Source of the DNA: DATKQY01 sp035532475
Lineage (GTDB): Bacteria; Actinomycetota; Acidimicrobiia; Acidimicrobiales; Bog-793
Length of the DNA stretch: 5,941 nt
Direction of reading: 5' to 3'
NCBI GenBank assembly: GCA_035532475.1
Contig: DATKQY010000007.1
Coordinates: forward strand, 1-5,941
Shown: positions 1-5,497 of the stretch, piece by piece
Layout of the letters: the number at the start of each line of letters is the position of its first letter
How positions within the stretch are numbered: the stretch's first letter is position 1
Notes under the pieces: generated by a model
Told to the model about the DNA's origin: nothing
The model's database searches: none
What the model saw: only the letters and a program-made list of their open reading frames with translations
Program-made: the position numbers and the translations under genes

Positions 1-1
1 C

Positions 2-151
2 GGCGACTACCTCGCCACCGCACCGAGCTGGCAGCGGAGCCTCGCGCCAGGCCACACCTGGAAGATCGGCTACGTCGCCTCAGGCCCGCCGGCGCTGCCG
101 GGCGCGTGCAGCTTCGACAAGGTGGCCTGCACCTTCACGACCTCCCCGTGA
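2..151 (+). CDS. C-terminal end of a CBM2-like carbohydrate-binding protein (5' truncated by the window)
   Basis: The frame is open from the window edge to TGA at 149-151 and gives 49 residues. The visible part holds the pattern SWQRSLAPGHTWKIGYVASG, followed by two cysteines in a short tail (GACSFDKVACTF). Family 2 carbohydrate-binding modules, common in secreted actinobacterial cellulases, chitinases and related proteins, end in a similar way: a W-x-x-S-L-A-P-G turn, a glycine/aromatic beta strand, then a proline and a cysteine near the C-terminus. I infer that this is the terminal CBM2-like domain of an exported protein that binds cellulose or chitin. Any catalytic domain and the signal peptide lie outside the window. 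Third codon positions are nearly all G or C, as expected for a real gene here. A different beta-sandwich domain with a similar ending cannot be ruled out from 49 residues. Confidence 0.6.
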   Translation, partial: GDYLATAPSWQRSLAPGHTWKIGYVASGPPALPGACSFDKVACTFTTSP

Positions 152-158
152 GGAGACC

Positions 159-212
159 ATGACCGAGGACCCGCCGCCGGAGAGAACCGTGGAGGACTGC
201 CGGGGGTCGTGA
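159..212 (+). CDS. 17-codon ORF, possibly the start of a broken gene
   Basis: AGGAG at 151-155 lies 3 bases before ATG 159, overlapping the stop of the CBM2-like gene. The spacing is short for a Shine-Dalgarno sequence. The ORF reads MTEDPPPERTVEDCRGS and stops at TGA 210-212. Fifteen of 16 codons after the start end in G or C, so it looks coding. A run of five G at 202-206 sits just before the stop. Moving into the next frame after that run continues with the similar acidic and proline-rich GGREHPEPEGPFADAEPGG. This suggests either a frameshifted gene remnant or a one-base sequencing error. No family is recognisable, and a chance mini-ORF is also possible. Confidence 0.25.
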   Translation: MTEDPPPERTVEDCRGS

Positions 213-523
213 GCATCCGGAGCCCGAAGGCCCGTTCGCCGACGCGGAGCCTGGTGGACGGCCTGGATGGCCTGCGCCCTGTCGCCGTGTCGGCGGGAGG
301 GAAGGCGCCGGCACCGCGGCGCGTCGGGGGCCGCGGCGACCGTGTCGCGGAGAGGTCTGGAGGGGAAACGTCGGCACCGATCCCCCGGCTGGTGGTCGAG
401 CGTGATCGTCTGGGCCGATCGGCTCGGTCGCGCCCGAACCGGGTCCAGCGATGCCGGAGATCGAGTCGGCGCTGGCGCGATGCGTCCCGAGCCGTGGTCC
501 GCGTCGTGGCGCGCCCCACCGGG

Positions 524-559
524 GGACCGTTCCCGGTCCGGCCGGCTTCTCGCCGGCCG
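524..559. other. Two adjacent GC-rich hairpins upstream of the SNF2 promoter
   Basis: The first inverted repeat is GGACCG (524-529), loop TTCC, CGGTCC (534-539), a perfect 6-bp stem. The second is CGGCCGGC (539-546), loop TTCTC, GCCGGCCG (552-559), a perfect 8-bp stem. They share base 539, so both cannot form at full length at once. No T-run follows, so this is not a classical intrinsic terminator. High-GC actinobacteria may use hairpins without a T-run. The position, about 20 bp before the -35 box, would suit insulation of the SNF2 operon from upstream transcription or a regulator site. Chance pairing in GC-rich DNA is a real alternative. Confidence 0.35.
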
Positions 560-579
560 CCCGGGCCCGAGGGGGTCAC

Positions 580-607
580 TTGTCGCGTGCGACCCGCTCG
601 GTACGCT
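580..607 (+). promoter_or_regulatory. Probable housekeeping promoter giving a leaderless SNF2 mRNA
   Basis: TTGTCG at 580-585 (4 of 6 matches to TTGACA) is separated by 16 bases from TACGCT at 602-607, which fits the actinobacterial -10 pattern TAnnnT. Seven bases after the -10 lies the A of ATG 615, so transcription would start at or beside the start codon. The absence of any Shine-Dalgarno sequence before ATG 615 agrees with leaderless translation, which is common in actinobacteria. The assignment is inferred from sequence only. Confidence 0.5.
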
Positions 608-614
608 TCATCCG

Positions 615-3600
615 ATGCTCGCCGTGCACGCGATCTGGGACCATCTCGGCTCTGGCGAGCTCGTGGTGTGGGCCGAGGACGGTGACCTTCCGACGAGCGG
701 CCCGCCGTCGCGCGGCCGTCGGCCCTCGGTGCCCCGACCGAGGCCCCATCCCTTCGCCGCCCCGACCGAGGTCGTCGCCGAGGCCCTGGCCGCGACCGGC
801 TCGGCCCTCGCCCGCTCGGCGGTTGCCGCCGCCGCGCCCGGCGAGGCCGTCGTATGGCTGCCGGGCACCCGCTCGGGACCGGCCAGCTCGCCGCAGCTGG
901 TCCGCTCGGGACCGGACGCCCCGGGGTCGGCGCAGCTCGACGGCGATGAGGCGCCGGCGCTCTGGCCGTTCGCGGTCCCCGCCCTCCGCCTCCCGCCGGG
1001 GGCGGCGATCGACCTGCTGGTCGCCCTCGCCGACGCTGCGACGCCGGCGCTCCACCCCGGCGCTTCGGTCACGGTCCTCGCGGCGCTGAGCGGGCTCGCG
1101 CTGGAGCTGGTCGCCGGCGGCCGGGTCGTCCCGGACCTCGTCGTGGAACACGACGGTCGCCGGCTCGCCCGCTGGGTGCCGCTCGGCGGCGGGGGCGACG
1201 AGGACCGCGTGCACCACCTCGCGGCGGCGCTGCCGCCGCTCTGCCGCTCGCTCGACCCCGCCCCGCCCGCCGGCACGACGACGCAGCGCCGGCGGTCGCA
1301 GGCGTCGGGCCCTCCCGGTGGGGCCGATCCGGTGGCGGTCGTCCAGCACGCGCTCGGCGCGTTCGTCGACGCGATCTGCCGGGACTCGCTGCGGCGCTCC
1401 CGGCGGTCGCTCGCACCAGCCCGAGGCGGCGGGTCGGCGCCCGGCGCCGCGGCGGCGTGGCTGGCCGCGCTCTCGGCCCACTCGCCCGAGGTGGCGGCCG
1501 ACGTCGGAGAGCTGGCCAAGCTCGAGCGGCTCGTGGCCGAGTGGCGCGCGGGGGCGACGGGCCGTGGCGGGCCGTGGCGCCTGTGCTTCCGCCTGCGCGA
1601 GCCCGGCGACGAGCGCGGCGAGGCCGACGACGACGTCGGCCTCGGCCCGGACGGCGCCGAGGCGCCGTGGCGCGTTGAGCTGCTGCTGCAGGCGACCGAC
1701 GACCTGAGCCTCGTGGTCGAGGCGGCCGAGGTGTGGCGGTCGGGCACCACCCTCCGCCGCGCGACCCGGACCCTGGAGACTCCCCACGAGGTCCTCCTCG
1801 CCGAGCTCGGTCGAGCCGTGCGGGCCTACCCGGAGCTGTCCGGGGCGCTGCGCGAGGCGGCGCCCACCGCGGTCGACACCGATCTCGAGGGCGCCTACCG
1901 CTTCCTCGCCGACGTCGCGCCCGTCCTCGAGGTGGCCGGGTTCGGTGTGCTGCTCCCTGCGTGGTGGCGCCGCCCCTCGTCGAGGCTCGGCCTGAAGCTC
2001 AGGGCGTCGTCGCGCACGAGCGGTGGCGGGGGCGGCGGCCTGCTCACGAAGGAGGGGCTGTGCGCGGTCGACTGGCAGGCCGCGCTCGGCGACGCGGAGA
2101 TCGGGCTCGGCGAGCTGCGGCGGCTGGCGAGACTGAAGGCCCCCCTCGTCCGGGTGCGCGGCCGGTGGATGGAGCTGCGTCCGGGAGAGCTCGACAAGCT
2201 CGTCGAGTTCCTCGCCTCCGGTCGGGGAGCGGGGGAGCGGGCCATGACGGTGGCCGAGGTGCTCCGCGTCGCCGCCGGCACGGAGGTCTCCTCGGCCGGC
2301 GTGCCCGTGGTCGGGGTGGAGGCGGACGGGCTCCTCGGGGCGCTGCTCCGCGGCGAGCTGGAGCAGGCCCTCGAGGTCCGACCGACGCCCGAGGGGTTCT
2401 CGGGCGAGCTCCGCCCCTACCAGCAGCGCGGCGTCGCGTGGCTCGAGCTGCTCGAGCGCACGGGGCTCGGTGCCTGCCTCGCCGACGACATGGGCCTCGG
2501 CAAGACGGCGATGGTGCTGGCGCTGGTCCAGGCGGAGCGTTCGCGCCGGGCCGCGCCGGCGTCGAAGGCCGCGCGGGCGAGGCGTTCGGCGAACGGCGGG
2601 CAGCGCGGCGCACGGGCGCAGGCCGGGACGGCCGAGCCCGGACCGACGCTCGTCGTCTGCCCCACCTCGGTGGTCGGGAACTGGCAGCGGGAGGCCGAGC
2701 GGTTCACGCCGGGCCTCACCGTCCACGTGCACCACGGAGCGACGAGGGCGCGCGCCGGAGCGTTCGCCGCCCAGGTCGCCGGCGCCGACGTGGTGATCAC
2801 GAGCTACTCGCTCGTGGACCGGGACCGGACCGCGCTGGCCGGTGTCACGTGGGGCAGGGTCGTCCTCGACGAGGCACAGAACGTGAAGAACCCCGAAGCC
2901 AAGCAGACCAAGGCGGTCCGGGCGCTCGAGGCGGCGCGCCGGGTGGCGCTCACGGGCACGCCGGTCGAGAACCACCTCGGCGAGCTGTGGTCGTTGATGG
3001 AGGTCTTGAACCCGGGCCTGCTCGGTCCGGCGTCGGCGTTCAGGGAGCGCTTCGCGCTGCCCATCGAGCGCTACCGCGACGAGGAGGCGGCCGAGCGCCT
3101 CCGCACCCTCACCCGGCCGTTCGTGCTGCGACGCCTGAAGACCGACCGCACGATCATCACCGACCTGCCCGACAAGCTCGAGATGAAGGTGGTGTGCAGC
3201 CTGACGCGCGAGCAGGCGAGCTTGTACCAGGCGGTGGTGGACGAGATGCTGCGCCGGATCGACGAGACCGAGGGCATCGAGCGAAAGGGCCTGGTCCTCG
3301 CCACGATGCTGCGGCTGAAGCAGGTCTGCAACCACCCGGCGCAGTACCTGGGAGACGGTTCGGCGCTCGGGGGACGCTCGGGAAAGCTCGAGCGGACGGT
3401 CGAGATCCTCGAGGAGGTGCGCGAGTCCGGCGAGCGGGCGCTCGTGTTCAGCCAGTTCGCCGAGATGGGGGGCATGCTGCGCGACCATCTCCAGCAGCGC
3501 CTCGGCTGCCAGGTCGCCTTCCTCCACGGCGGGGTGCCGCGCAAGCGCCGCGACGAGATGGTCCGTGAGCTGCAGACCGAGGAGAGCGACGTGCCGATCA

Positions 3601-3923
3601 TGGTGCTGTCGCTGAAGGCGGGCGGCACCGGTCTCAACCTCACCGCGGCCAACCACGTCGTGCACTTCGACCGCTGGTGGAACCCGGCCGTCGAGAACCA
3701 GGCCACCGACCGCGCGTTCCGTATCGGCCAGCGCCGCAACGTCCAGGTGCGAAAGCTCGTCTGCGCCGGAACGCTGGAGGACCGCATCGACCAGCTGATC
3801 GAGTCCAAGCGCGACCTCGCCGAGCGCGTCGTCGGAGCGGGCGAGGGCTGGCTCACCGAGCTGTCGACCGAGGAGCTCGCCGAGGTCTTCCGCCTCTCGG
3901 CGGCGGCAGTGGGGGAAGCGTGA
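615..3923 (+). CDS. SNF2-family ATPase with DUF3670 domain (DEAD/DEAH-type helicase superfamily 2)
   Basis: This is a 1102-residue SNF2/SWI2-type ATPase, expected to translocate on double-stranded DNA and remodel DNA-protein complexes in the cytoplasm. The N-terminus (MLAVHAIWDHLGSGELVVWAED) has the form expected for this actinobacterial family. Residues about 25-430 are variable and Ala/Pro-rich. The DUF3670-type region covers about 441-590 (GFGVLLPAWW at 442-451, VDWQAALGD from 485, PLVRVRGRWMEL at 510-521). Helicase motifs follow: LRPYQQRG (599-606), Walker A DDMGLGKT (624-631, K630), Ia LVVCPTSVVGNW (679-690), Walker B DEAQ (752-755), LTGTP (779-783), VFSQF (944-948), LKAGGTGLNL (1000-1009) and DRAFRIGQ (1032-1039, R1036). 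All key residues are present, so it should be an active ATPase. A basic insert lies between motifs I and Ia (641-677). The frame is open further upstream, but ATG 615 is chosen for the family-like N-terminus and promoter position. It is related to mycobacterial HelZ-type proteins. Its TGA overlaps the SWIM gene start. Confidence 0.93.
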   Translation: MLAVHAIWDHLGSGELVVWAEDGDLPTSGPPSRGRRPSVPRPRPHPFAAPTEVVAEALAATGSALARSAVAAAAPGEAVVWLPGTRSGPASSPQLVRSGPDAPGSAQLDGDEAPALWPFAVPALRLPPGAAIDLLVALADAATPALHPGASVTVLAALSGLALELVAGGRVVPDLVVEHDGRRLARWVPLGGGGDEDRVHHLAAALPPLCRSLDPAPPAGTTTQRRRSQASGPPGGADPVAVVQHALGAFVDAICRDSLRRSRRSLAPARGGGSAPGAAAAWLAALSAHSPEVAADVGELAKLERLVAEWRAGATGRGGPWRLCFRLREPGDERGEADDDVGLGPDGAEAPWRVELLLQATDDLSLVVEAAEVWRSGTTLRRATRTLETPHEVLLAELGRAVRAYPELSGALREAAPTAVDTDLEGAYRFLADVAPVLEVAGFGVLLPAWWRRPSSRLGLKLRASSRTSGGGGGGLLTKEGLCAVDWQAALGDAEIGLGELRRLARLKAPLVRVRGRWMELRPGELDKLVEFLASGRGAGERAMTVAEVLRVAAGTEVSSAGVPVVGVEADGLLGALLRGELEQALEVRPTPEGFSGELRPYQQRGVAWLELLERTGLGACLADDMGLGKTAMVLALVQAERSRRAAPASKAARARRSANGGQRGARAQAGTAEPGPTLVVCPTSVVGNWQREAERFTPGLTVHVHHGATRARAGAFAAQVAGADVVITSYSLVDRDRTALAGVTWGRVVLDEAQNVKNPEAKQTKAVRALEAARRVALTGTPVENHLGELWSLMEVLNPGLLGPASAFRERFALPIERYRDEEAAERLRTLTRPFVLRRLKTDRTIITDLPDKLEMKVVCSLTREQASLYQAVVDEMLRRIDETEGIERKGLVLATMLRLKQVCNHPAQYLGDGSALGGRSGKLERTVEILEEVRESGERALVFSQFAEMGGMLRDHLQQRLGCQVAFLHGGVPRKRRDEMVRELQTEESDVPIMVLSLKAGGTGLNLTAANHVVHFDRWWNPAVENQATDRAFRIGQRRNVQVRKLVCAGTLEDRIDQLIESKRDLAERVVGAGEGWLTELSTEELAEVFRLSAAAVGEA
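3911..3923 (+). promoter_or_regulatory. RBS and stop/start overlap coupling SNF2 to SWIM
   Basis: GGGGGAAG at 3911-3918 lies just before GTG 3920-3922, and the SNF2 stop TGA is 3921-3923, so the two genes share the four bases GTGA. This arrangement normally couples translation: ribosomes ending the first gene restart on the second. It also decides the SWIM start, although the purine-rich site is a weak Shine-Dalgarno match with short spacing. Confidence 0.6.
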
Positions 3924-5110
3924 GCCCGGCGCGCGGCGGGCGTTCCCCGGCGGGGCGGCCGCCGAAGGGCGCGCCGCGCCCGGCGCTCAGCAGAGGCGAC
4001 CTCGAGTCCCTCCTCGCCCAGATCGACCGTCTGCGGGCGCGAGATGCGCCGCGCGCGGGCGGTCGGTCCTCGAAGGCCGACGAGGCCGAGCTGTCGCGCC
4101 TTCGCCAAGCGGTGACGCGGGCCATCGTCGGTGACGACGACGAGGTTCCCGCCGGCGACGAGTTGGGCGAGGACGACGAGTGGGACGAGGACGACGAGGA
4201 GGATGCGGACCCCGACCCCTACGACGACGACGACCCCGGTGGGTGGCCGCGCCAGAGCTGGGAGCGCTTCGCTCCGGCCAAGCCCGTCAAGGTCGAGGGC
4301 GGCCTCACCACCCGGAGCCGGCGCGGTGCGATCGGCGAGAGCTGGTGGTCGAAGCGCTTCCTTGCCGCGATCGAGTCCTCGATGGCCGGCGGCCGCTCGA
4401 CGCGCGGCCGCTCCTACGCCCGGGCCGGACAGGTGCTCGAGCTCGCCGTCGGCCCCGGGCGGATCACGGCGCTCGTCCAGGGGACGCGTCGCGCGCCCTA
4501 CCGGGTGCAGGTCGCCATGCCGGTGGCCGACGACGAGGAGTGGGGGCGGGTCGTCGCCGCGCTCGGCGCGCAGGCCGGCTACGCGGCGCGCCTGCTCGCC
4601 GGCGAGATCCCCCACGAGGTCGAGGAGGTCTTCGCCACCGAGGGGGTCGCGCTGCTGCCTTCGCGCACGTCGCGCCTCGGCACCGACTGCACCTGCCCGG
4701 ACTGGGCGAATCCCTGCAAGCACGTCGGAGCGGTCTGCTACCTCGTCGCGGAGGCGTTCGACCGAGATCCGTTCACGCTGCTCGCCTGGCGCGGGCGCAA
4801 CCGCGAGGAGCTCCTCGACGCGTTGCGGGAGCTGCGCGGCGGTGGGGCCGCCGACGCCGCGGAGGGCCGCCCAGCCGCCGCGCCGAGCGCTCCGCCACTC
4901 GCCGAGTGCCTGCTCGGCTACTGGAAGGCCGGACCGGAGCTGGCCGCAGTGCGGATCCGGCCCGAAGCCACCGAGGCCGCCGGTGCCGTGCTCGGTCAGC
5001 TGCCGCGGGGCGTGCTCGAGGTGCGGGGGCGGGACGTGGCGGAGCTGTTGCAGCCGGCGTATGCCGACATGGCGAAGGGCGCCGAGCGCCGGGCGTTCGA
5101 GCGCTCGTAG
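3920..5110 (+). CDS. SWIM zinc-finger protein, partner of the SNF2 ATPase
   Basis: The product has 396 residues. The SWIM motif C-x-C-x(n)-C-x-H is present as C257, C259, C266 and H268 (CTCPDWANPCKH), a zinc site thought to bind DNA or protein. The conserved core begins near residue 115 (RFAPAKPVKVEGG, then RRGAIGESWWSKRF with W142 and W143). This is where many actinobacterial relatives start. Ahead of it is an unusual extension: residues 1-67 are basic and Arg/Pro/Ser-rich, and residues 72-105 contain 23 Asp/Glu and no Lys/Arg. After the finger comes an Ala/Pro linker (about 310-330) and a C-terminal segment (LGYWKAGPELAAVRI, then LLQPAYADMAKGAE) that I recall as typical of the family. GTG 3920 is preferred because it overlaps the SNF2 stop. 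GTG 4112 is the main alternative start and would remove the basic part. SWIM domains occur fused to or beside SNF2 ATPases in bacteria, so a joint complex is the likely role. The substrate is unknown. Confidence 0.88.
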   Translation: MSPARGGRSPAGRPPKGAPRPALSRGDLESLLAQIDRLRARDAPRAGGRSSKADEAELSRLRQAVTRAIVGDDDEVPAGDELGEDDEWDEDDEEDADPDPYDDDDPGGWPRQSWERFAPAKPVKVEGGLTTRSRRGAIGESWWSKRFLAAIESSMAGGRSTRGRSYARAGQVLELAVGPGRITALVQGTRRAPYRVQVAMPVADDEEWGRVVAALGAQAGYAARLLAGEIPHEVEEVFATEGVALLPSRTSRLGTDCTCPDWANPCKHVGAVCYLVAEAFDRDPFTLLAWRGRNREELLDALRELRGGGAADAAEGRPAAAPSAPPLAECLLGYWKAGPELAAVRIRPEATEAAGAVLGQLPRGVLEVRGRDVAELLQPAYADMAKGAERRAFERS

Positions 5111-5237
5111 CGGGAACACCACCCACCCGCCAGCCCGCCGACGCGGCGAGAGTGCCGAGCACCGGTCGGTCGAGGTCAGCGCGCCATCGGACGTGCCCCG
5201 GCGAGGGCAGCGGCAGTCGACCGGAGCGGGGCCGGTT

Positions 5238-5264
5238 GGAAATGAACGGACCCCGTTCGTCGTT
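5238..5264 (+). promoter_or_regulatory. Dyad in an AT-richer island; possible promoter, operator or terminator
   Basis: GAACGG (5244-5249), spacer ACC, CCGTTC (5253-5258) is a perfect 6-bp inverted repeat that extends by a T-G wobble and an A-T pair. It sits between GGAAA (5238-5242) and CGTCGTT (5258-5264), 15 bases apart, which loosely resembles the GGAAC/CGTT layout of extracytoplasmic-function sigma promoters. The dyad could equally be an operator or the stem of a terminator. The sequence alone does not decide between these. Confidence 0.25.
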
Positions 5265-5301
5265 GAAATAAGAGGTGTAAGGCCGCGAAGAGGCGGATGA
5301 G

Positions 5302-5307
5302 AGGAGG
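5302..5307 (+). promoter_or_regulatory. Perfect Shine-Dalgarno sequence AGGAGG
   Basis: AGGAGG lies 5 bases before GTG 5313. It is the strongest ribosome-binding site in the window and the main reason to take the short downstream ORF seriously. Confidence 0.45.
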
Positions 5308-5312
5308 CTTGG

Positions 5313-5474
5313 GTGAGGAAGGCCTTTGCCGCAGTGGCGGCGGTCAGGTTCGCCGACAGGGCAGCGGTAGCTGCTACCGCCACCGGGTCACGTCGCAGCC
5401 GACGGTCGGTTGCTGCTGATCCGTCGGCGGCGGGCGCGAGCTGGAGCCGGCGCCGTACCGAAGCAGTTGGCTAG
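5313..5474 (+). CDS. 53-residue ORF of unknown function upstream of the membrane protein gene
   Basis: The ORF runs from GTG 5313 to TAG 5472-5474 and starts 5 bases after a perfect AGGAGG. The product begins MRKAFAAVAAVRFADRAA, then becomes rich in Ser, Arg and Ala, with no recognisable domain. The first ten residues look like the start of a signal peptide, but charged residues interrupt the hydrophobic stretch. It ends 23 bases before the start of the membrane protein gene, so it could be a leader peptide, a small gene in the same operon, or a decayed gene. A 17-bp palindrome (5364-5380) lies inside it. The Arg-rich composition also fits a chance ORF in high-GC DNA. Confidence 0.3.
   Translation: MRKAFAAVAAVRFADRAAVAATATGSRRSRRSVAADPSAAGASWSRRRTEAVG
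5364..5380. repeat. 17-bp palindrome GCGGTAGC-T-GCTACCGC
   Basis: Two perfect 8-base arms (5364-5371 and 5373-5380) flank a single central T. As RNA it would fold as a 6-bp stem with a 5-base loop. As DNA, near-perfect symmetry with a one-base centre is typical of a site for a dimeric repressor. It lies about 115 bp before the membrane protein gene, inside the small ORF. No regulator family can be named. Confidence 0.35.
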
Positions 5475-5488
5475 CTGATTCTTGATCC

Positions 5489-5492
5489 GAGG
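5489..5492 (+). promoter_or_regulatory. GAGG ribosome-binding site deciding the membrane protein start
   Basis: Two ATG codons follow in tandem at 5495 and 5498. GAGG is 2 bases from the first and 5 bases from the second, so the second is the better start. Confidence 0.45.
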
Positions 5493-5497
5493 CAATG

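Larger units (their letters stand above)
213..614. other. Gene-free stretch upstream of the SNF2 gene
   Basis: All frames that are open here give arginine-, proline- and glycine-rich translations with no recognisable domain, as expected from random high-GC sequence. The first 60 or so bases may be the frameshifted continuation of the small ORF at 159. The right half holds two adjacent hairpins (524-559) and the probable promoter (580-607). The reading frame of the SNF2 gene stays open back to position 213, but that extension has the composition of untranslated sequence. I see no tRNA, repeat array or mobile-element end. Confidence 0.6.
5111..5312. other. Intergenic region after the SNF2-SWIM operon
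   Basis: No convincing gene is seen. Weak hairpins lie at 5136-5148 (CGCCG-ACG-CGGCG) and 5220-5236 (ACCGG, 7-base loop, CCGGT). A better one is at 5244-5258. None is followed by a T-run, so the operon's terminator cannot be fixed. An AT-richer island at about 5236-5280 stands out from the GC-rich surroundings and is the likeliest place for a promoter serving the downstream genes. Confidence 0.5.

Noticed and set aside
580..607. DNA-damage (PafBC / RecA-NDp type) promoter, because of TTGTCG followed by GTG
   Set aside because: As I recall it, the consensus is TTGTCRGTGG-N8-TAnnnT, 18 bases from the first T to the -10. Here the distance is 22 and an extra C separates TTGTCG from GTG, so an ordinary -35 is the simpler reading.
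267..614. N-terminal extension of the SNF2 protein to ATG 267
   Set aside because: The added 116 residues are Arg- and Gly-rich with no family match, while ATG 615 begins the family-like N-terminus and sits correctly behind a promoter.
209..685. 158-codon plus-strand ORF starting at GTG 209
   Set aside because: It overlaps the promoter and the start of the SNF2 gene, is Arg-rich, and has no Shine-Dalgarno sequence or domain.
1733..3568. 611-codon plus-strand frame inside the SNF2 gene
   Set aside because: It is a frame-shifted shadow of the SNF2 gene, with Arg/Gly/Pro-rich sequence and no domain.
576..3665. 1029-codon open frame on the minus strand opposite the SNF2 gene
   Set aside because: It lies antisense to all the SNF2 motifs, is rich in Arg, Pro and Gly, and has no recognisable domain. 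Long antisense frames are expected when third positions are nearly all G or C.
4131..4260. GAC/GAG-rich stretch as a DNA tandem repeat or microsatellite
   Set aside because: There is no fixed repeat unit. The bias follows from the Asp/Glu codons of the acidic tract in the SWIM protein.
5244..5258. LexA (SOS) box suggested by GAAC...GTTC
   Set aside because: The gram-positive SOS box has GAAC and GTTC separated by 4 bases; here they are 7 apart.
3071..5383. 770-codon open frame on the minus strand opposite the SNF2 end and the SWIM gene
   Set aside because: It overlaps two well-supported genes, its composition is Arg/Ser/Pro-rich, and it shows no motif.
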